Notes under the pieces: model-generated
What the model was told of the DNA's origin: nothing
Database searches by the model: none
Seen by the model: the letters and a program-made list of their open reading frames with translations, nothing else
In this document: positions 5,120 through 6,331 of the stretch, one piece after another
How positions within the stretch are numbered: the first letter of the stretch is position 1
How the letters are laid out: every line of letters starts with the position of its first letter
Origin: Actinomycetes bacterium
GTDB lineage: Bacteria; Actinomycetota; Acidimicrobiia; Acidimicrobiales; Acidimicrobiaceae
DNA: 6,331 nucleotides
Reading direction: 5' to 3'
Assembly: GCA_021823385.1 (NCBI GenBank)
Contig: JAKAOC010000148.1
Location: 1-6,331 of the forward strand
Made by a program: the position numbers and the translations under genes

Positions 5120-5874
5120 GTGAGGTTCACGCGAAGAGCCAGGCCGAGGGCCTGCGGTTGGAGGCCCTGCGCGCCGAGGTGGTGGGCAAGGAGATCCTGC
5201 ACGGGGTGGACCTGGTGGTCCGCCCAGGCGAAGTGCACGCCATCATGGGCCCGAATGGCTCGGGCAAGACCACACTCGCCTCGGCGGTGATGGGCAAGCC
5301 GGGCTATACGGTGACCGGCGGCAGGATCCTGCTGGATGGCGAGGACATCACCTCGCTCCCCACCTACCAGAGGGCGCGCAAGGGGCTTTTCATGATCTCG
5401 CAGTACCCGGCGGAGCTGGTGGGAGTGAGCTTCGTGGACCTCGCGGAGGAGGTGCTCGATCGTGAGCCTGCAGTCGTCGGCTCGGCCCTGGTCGCCGAAG
5501 CCGAGCGGATCGGCTTGAAGGCCGAGCTGCTCGGCCGCAGCGTCAACGTGGGCTTTTCGGGTGGCGAGAAGAAGCGTGCCGAGACCATGCAGCTGGCCCT
5601 CTTCGGAGCCCGTTACGCCATCCTGGACGAGCTCGATTCGGGCTTGGACATCGACGCGTTGCGGGACGTGGCCCGGCGCATAGCCGAGATGGTCCGTTCC
5701 CAAGGGATCGGTGTGCTGGCCATCACCCATTACTCGCGCCTCCTGCAGGAGCTGAAGCCCGACCGCGTTCACGTCTTCGCGGCCGGCAGGGTCGTGCGTT
5801 CCGGAGGGCCGGAACTCGCAGTCGAGCTCGAGCGCACCGGCTACGGCGAAGGCGCCGACGGTGAGGCTCCCTAG
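5116..5874 (+). CDS. sufC: Fe-S cluster assembly ATPase SufC
   Basis: A 252-residue ABC-type ATPase that powers the SufB/SufD scaffold. It has Walker A GPNGSGKT (45-52), the Q-loop in ISQYP (Q96), the signature FSGGEKKR (147-154), Walker B AILDE (168-172, catalytic E172), the D-loop DSGLDID and the switch histidine H205 in AITHY. The FSGGEKKR and LDSGLDIDALR wording is specific to SufC and separates it from transport ATPases; K152/K153 and E172 correspond to the Lys-Glu pair described in E. coli SufC. It has no membrane partner and acts in the cytoplasm. The ATG at 5116 overlaps the Rieske stop (ATGA) and has only a weak ribosome site, so it probably depends on coupled translation. It is the last gene of the local suf operon; sufS and sufU, which usually follow, are absent. 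Confidence 0.97.
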   Translation: MSEVHAKSQAEGLRLEALRAEVVGKEILHGVDLVVRPGEVHAIMGPNGSGKTTLASAVMGKPGYTVTGGRILLDGEDITSLPTYQRARKGLFMISQYPAELVGVSFVDLAEEVLDREPAVVGSALVAEAERIGLKAELLGRSVNVGFSGGEKKRAETMQLALFGARYAILDELDSGLDIDALRDVARRIAEMVRSQGIGVLAITHYSRLLQELKPDRVHVFAAGRVVRSGGPELAVELERTGYGEGADGEAP

Positions 5875-5895
5875 GCGGGTTTTCGAGCCCGTCCT

Positions 5896-5914
5896 CCCCG
5901 GTCCGCCACCGGGG
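5896..5914 (+). terminator. GC-rich hairpin after sufC (possible terminator or translation control)
   Basis: CCCCGG (5896-5901) and CCGGGG (5909-5914) form a perfect 6-pair stem around a 7-base loop, extendable by one G-T pair. A smaller stem, CGGG/CCCG (5876-5891), starts just after the sufC stop. No T-run follows, so this is not a textbook intrinsic terminator. The 3' arm overlaps the G-rich stretch GGGGGTGGAA (5911-5920) that could serve as the ribosome site of the next gene, so the hairpin could also limit its translation. Confidence 0.35.
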
Positions 5915-5930
5915 GTGGAATACTTGACGG

Positions 5931-6331
5931 ATGAGCGAGCGTACCTCGGGAACCTGGTCCTCGCTGCGGCATAGGAATTTCGCCCTCCTCTGGCTGGGCC
6001 AGAGCGTCTCCATGACGGGAGACGGGATCTTCACTGTCGCCCTGGCCGTCGTGGCTCTGGACGTGGACCACAGCCCGGCGGGGCTCTCTTACGTGCTGGC
6101 CGCCCGCATCATACCCACGGTGGCCTTCCTCCTCCTGGGCGGGGCGGTTGCCGACCGGGCGAGCCGCCGCCTGCTGATGCTCGCCTCCGACCTCGCCCGA
6201 GGGATCGTGGTCGGGGCGGTGACGGTCCTGCTGGCGCTCGGCCACCTCACCATCGCCGAGCTGGTGGTGATGTCACTGCTTTTCGGTGTGGCCGACGCGG
6301 CCTTCTCCCCCGCGTCGACCGCGATAGTGCC
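5931..6331 (+). CDS. MFS permease, N-terminal part (runs off right edge)
   Basis: The first 133 residues of a major facilitator superfamily transporter. A short charged N-terminus leads to LRHRNFALLWLGQSVSMTGDGIF, the opening typical of the MFS_3/EntS-like group of exporters. Hydrophobic segments appear at about 17-44 (with GQ and TGD breaks), 52-74, 82-105 and 108-127. The MFS motif A is seen as GGAVADRASRR (70-80) in the loop after the second helix. The ATG at 5931 fits the family start, with a G-rich stretch about 10 bases upstream. The substrate cannot be read from this fragment. It lies 56 bases after sufC on the same strand, but a strong hairpin sits between them, so it may not belong to the suf operon. 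Confidence 0.88.
   Translation, partial: MSERTSGTWSSLRHRNFALLWLGQSVSMTGDGIFTVALAVVALDVDHSPAGLSYVLAARIIPTVAFLLLGGAVADRASRRLLMLASDLARGIVVGAVTVLLALGHLTIAELVVMSLLFGVADAAFSPASTAIV

Overview
The window looks like chromosomal DNA from a high-GC Gram-positive bacterium, most likely an actinobacterium. The supporting signs are the GC-rich third codon positions, several GTG starts, a SufD–Rieske ferredoxin–SufC gene order known from Streptomyces-type suf clusters, a membrane-anchored HtrA protease with a long Pro/Ala/Glu-rich cytoplasmic tail, and a PhoP/TrcR-like response regulator. An Acidimicrobiia-type genome is possible, but the sequence alone does not settle this. No phage, transposon, CRISPR, tRNA or rRNA features were seen.

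Layout. Left block, minus strand: an HtrA-like S1C serine protease (1828-425) is followed after 55 bases by the receiver domain of an OmpR-family response regulator (369-1, running off the left edge). Together they look like an envelope-stress module. A non-coding stretch of about 350 bases (1829-2177) contains several dyads and a 9-base-period GAA repeat. It separates htrA from a divergent small four-cysteine protein of unknown function (2178-2507, plus strand). A crotonase-fold gene (3376-2567, minus) converges on that small gene; its acidic residues match eukaryotic dienoyl-CoA isomerase ECH1.

Right block, plus strand: sufD (3546-4805), a Rieske-type ferredoxin (4802-5119) and sufC (5116-5874) are joined by 4-base ATGA overlaps and form one iron-sulfur cluster assembly operon. 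No sufB lies upstream of sufD and no sufS/sufU follows sufC, so the usual suf cluster is split here. After a 56-base gap with a strong GC hairpin, the N-terminal part of an MFS permease (5931 onward) runs off the right edge.

How the genes work together: SufC (ATPase) and SufD (scaffold subunit) should act with a SufB encoded elsewhere to build Fe-S clusters, with the Rieske protein as a likely redox partner or client. The HtrA and response regulator pair probably handles misfolded extracytoplasmic proteins. The crotonase gene is a separate fatty-acid catabolism gene. Nothing here is clearly a wholly new system. The best leads are the split suf operon with its own dyad over a possible promoter, the four-Cys orphan protein close to it, and the structured region upstream of htrA.
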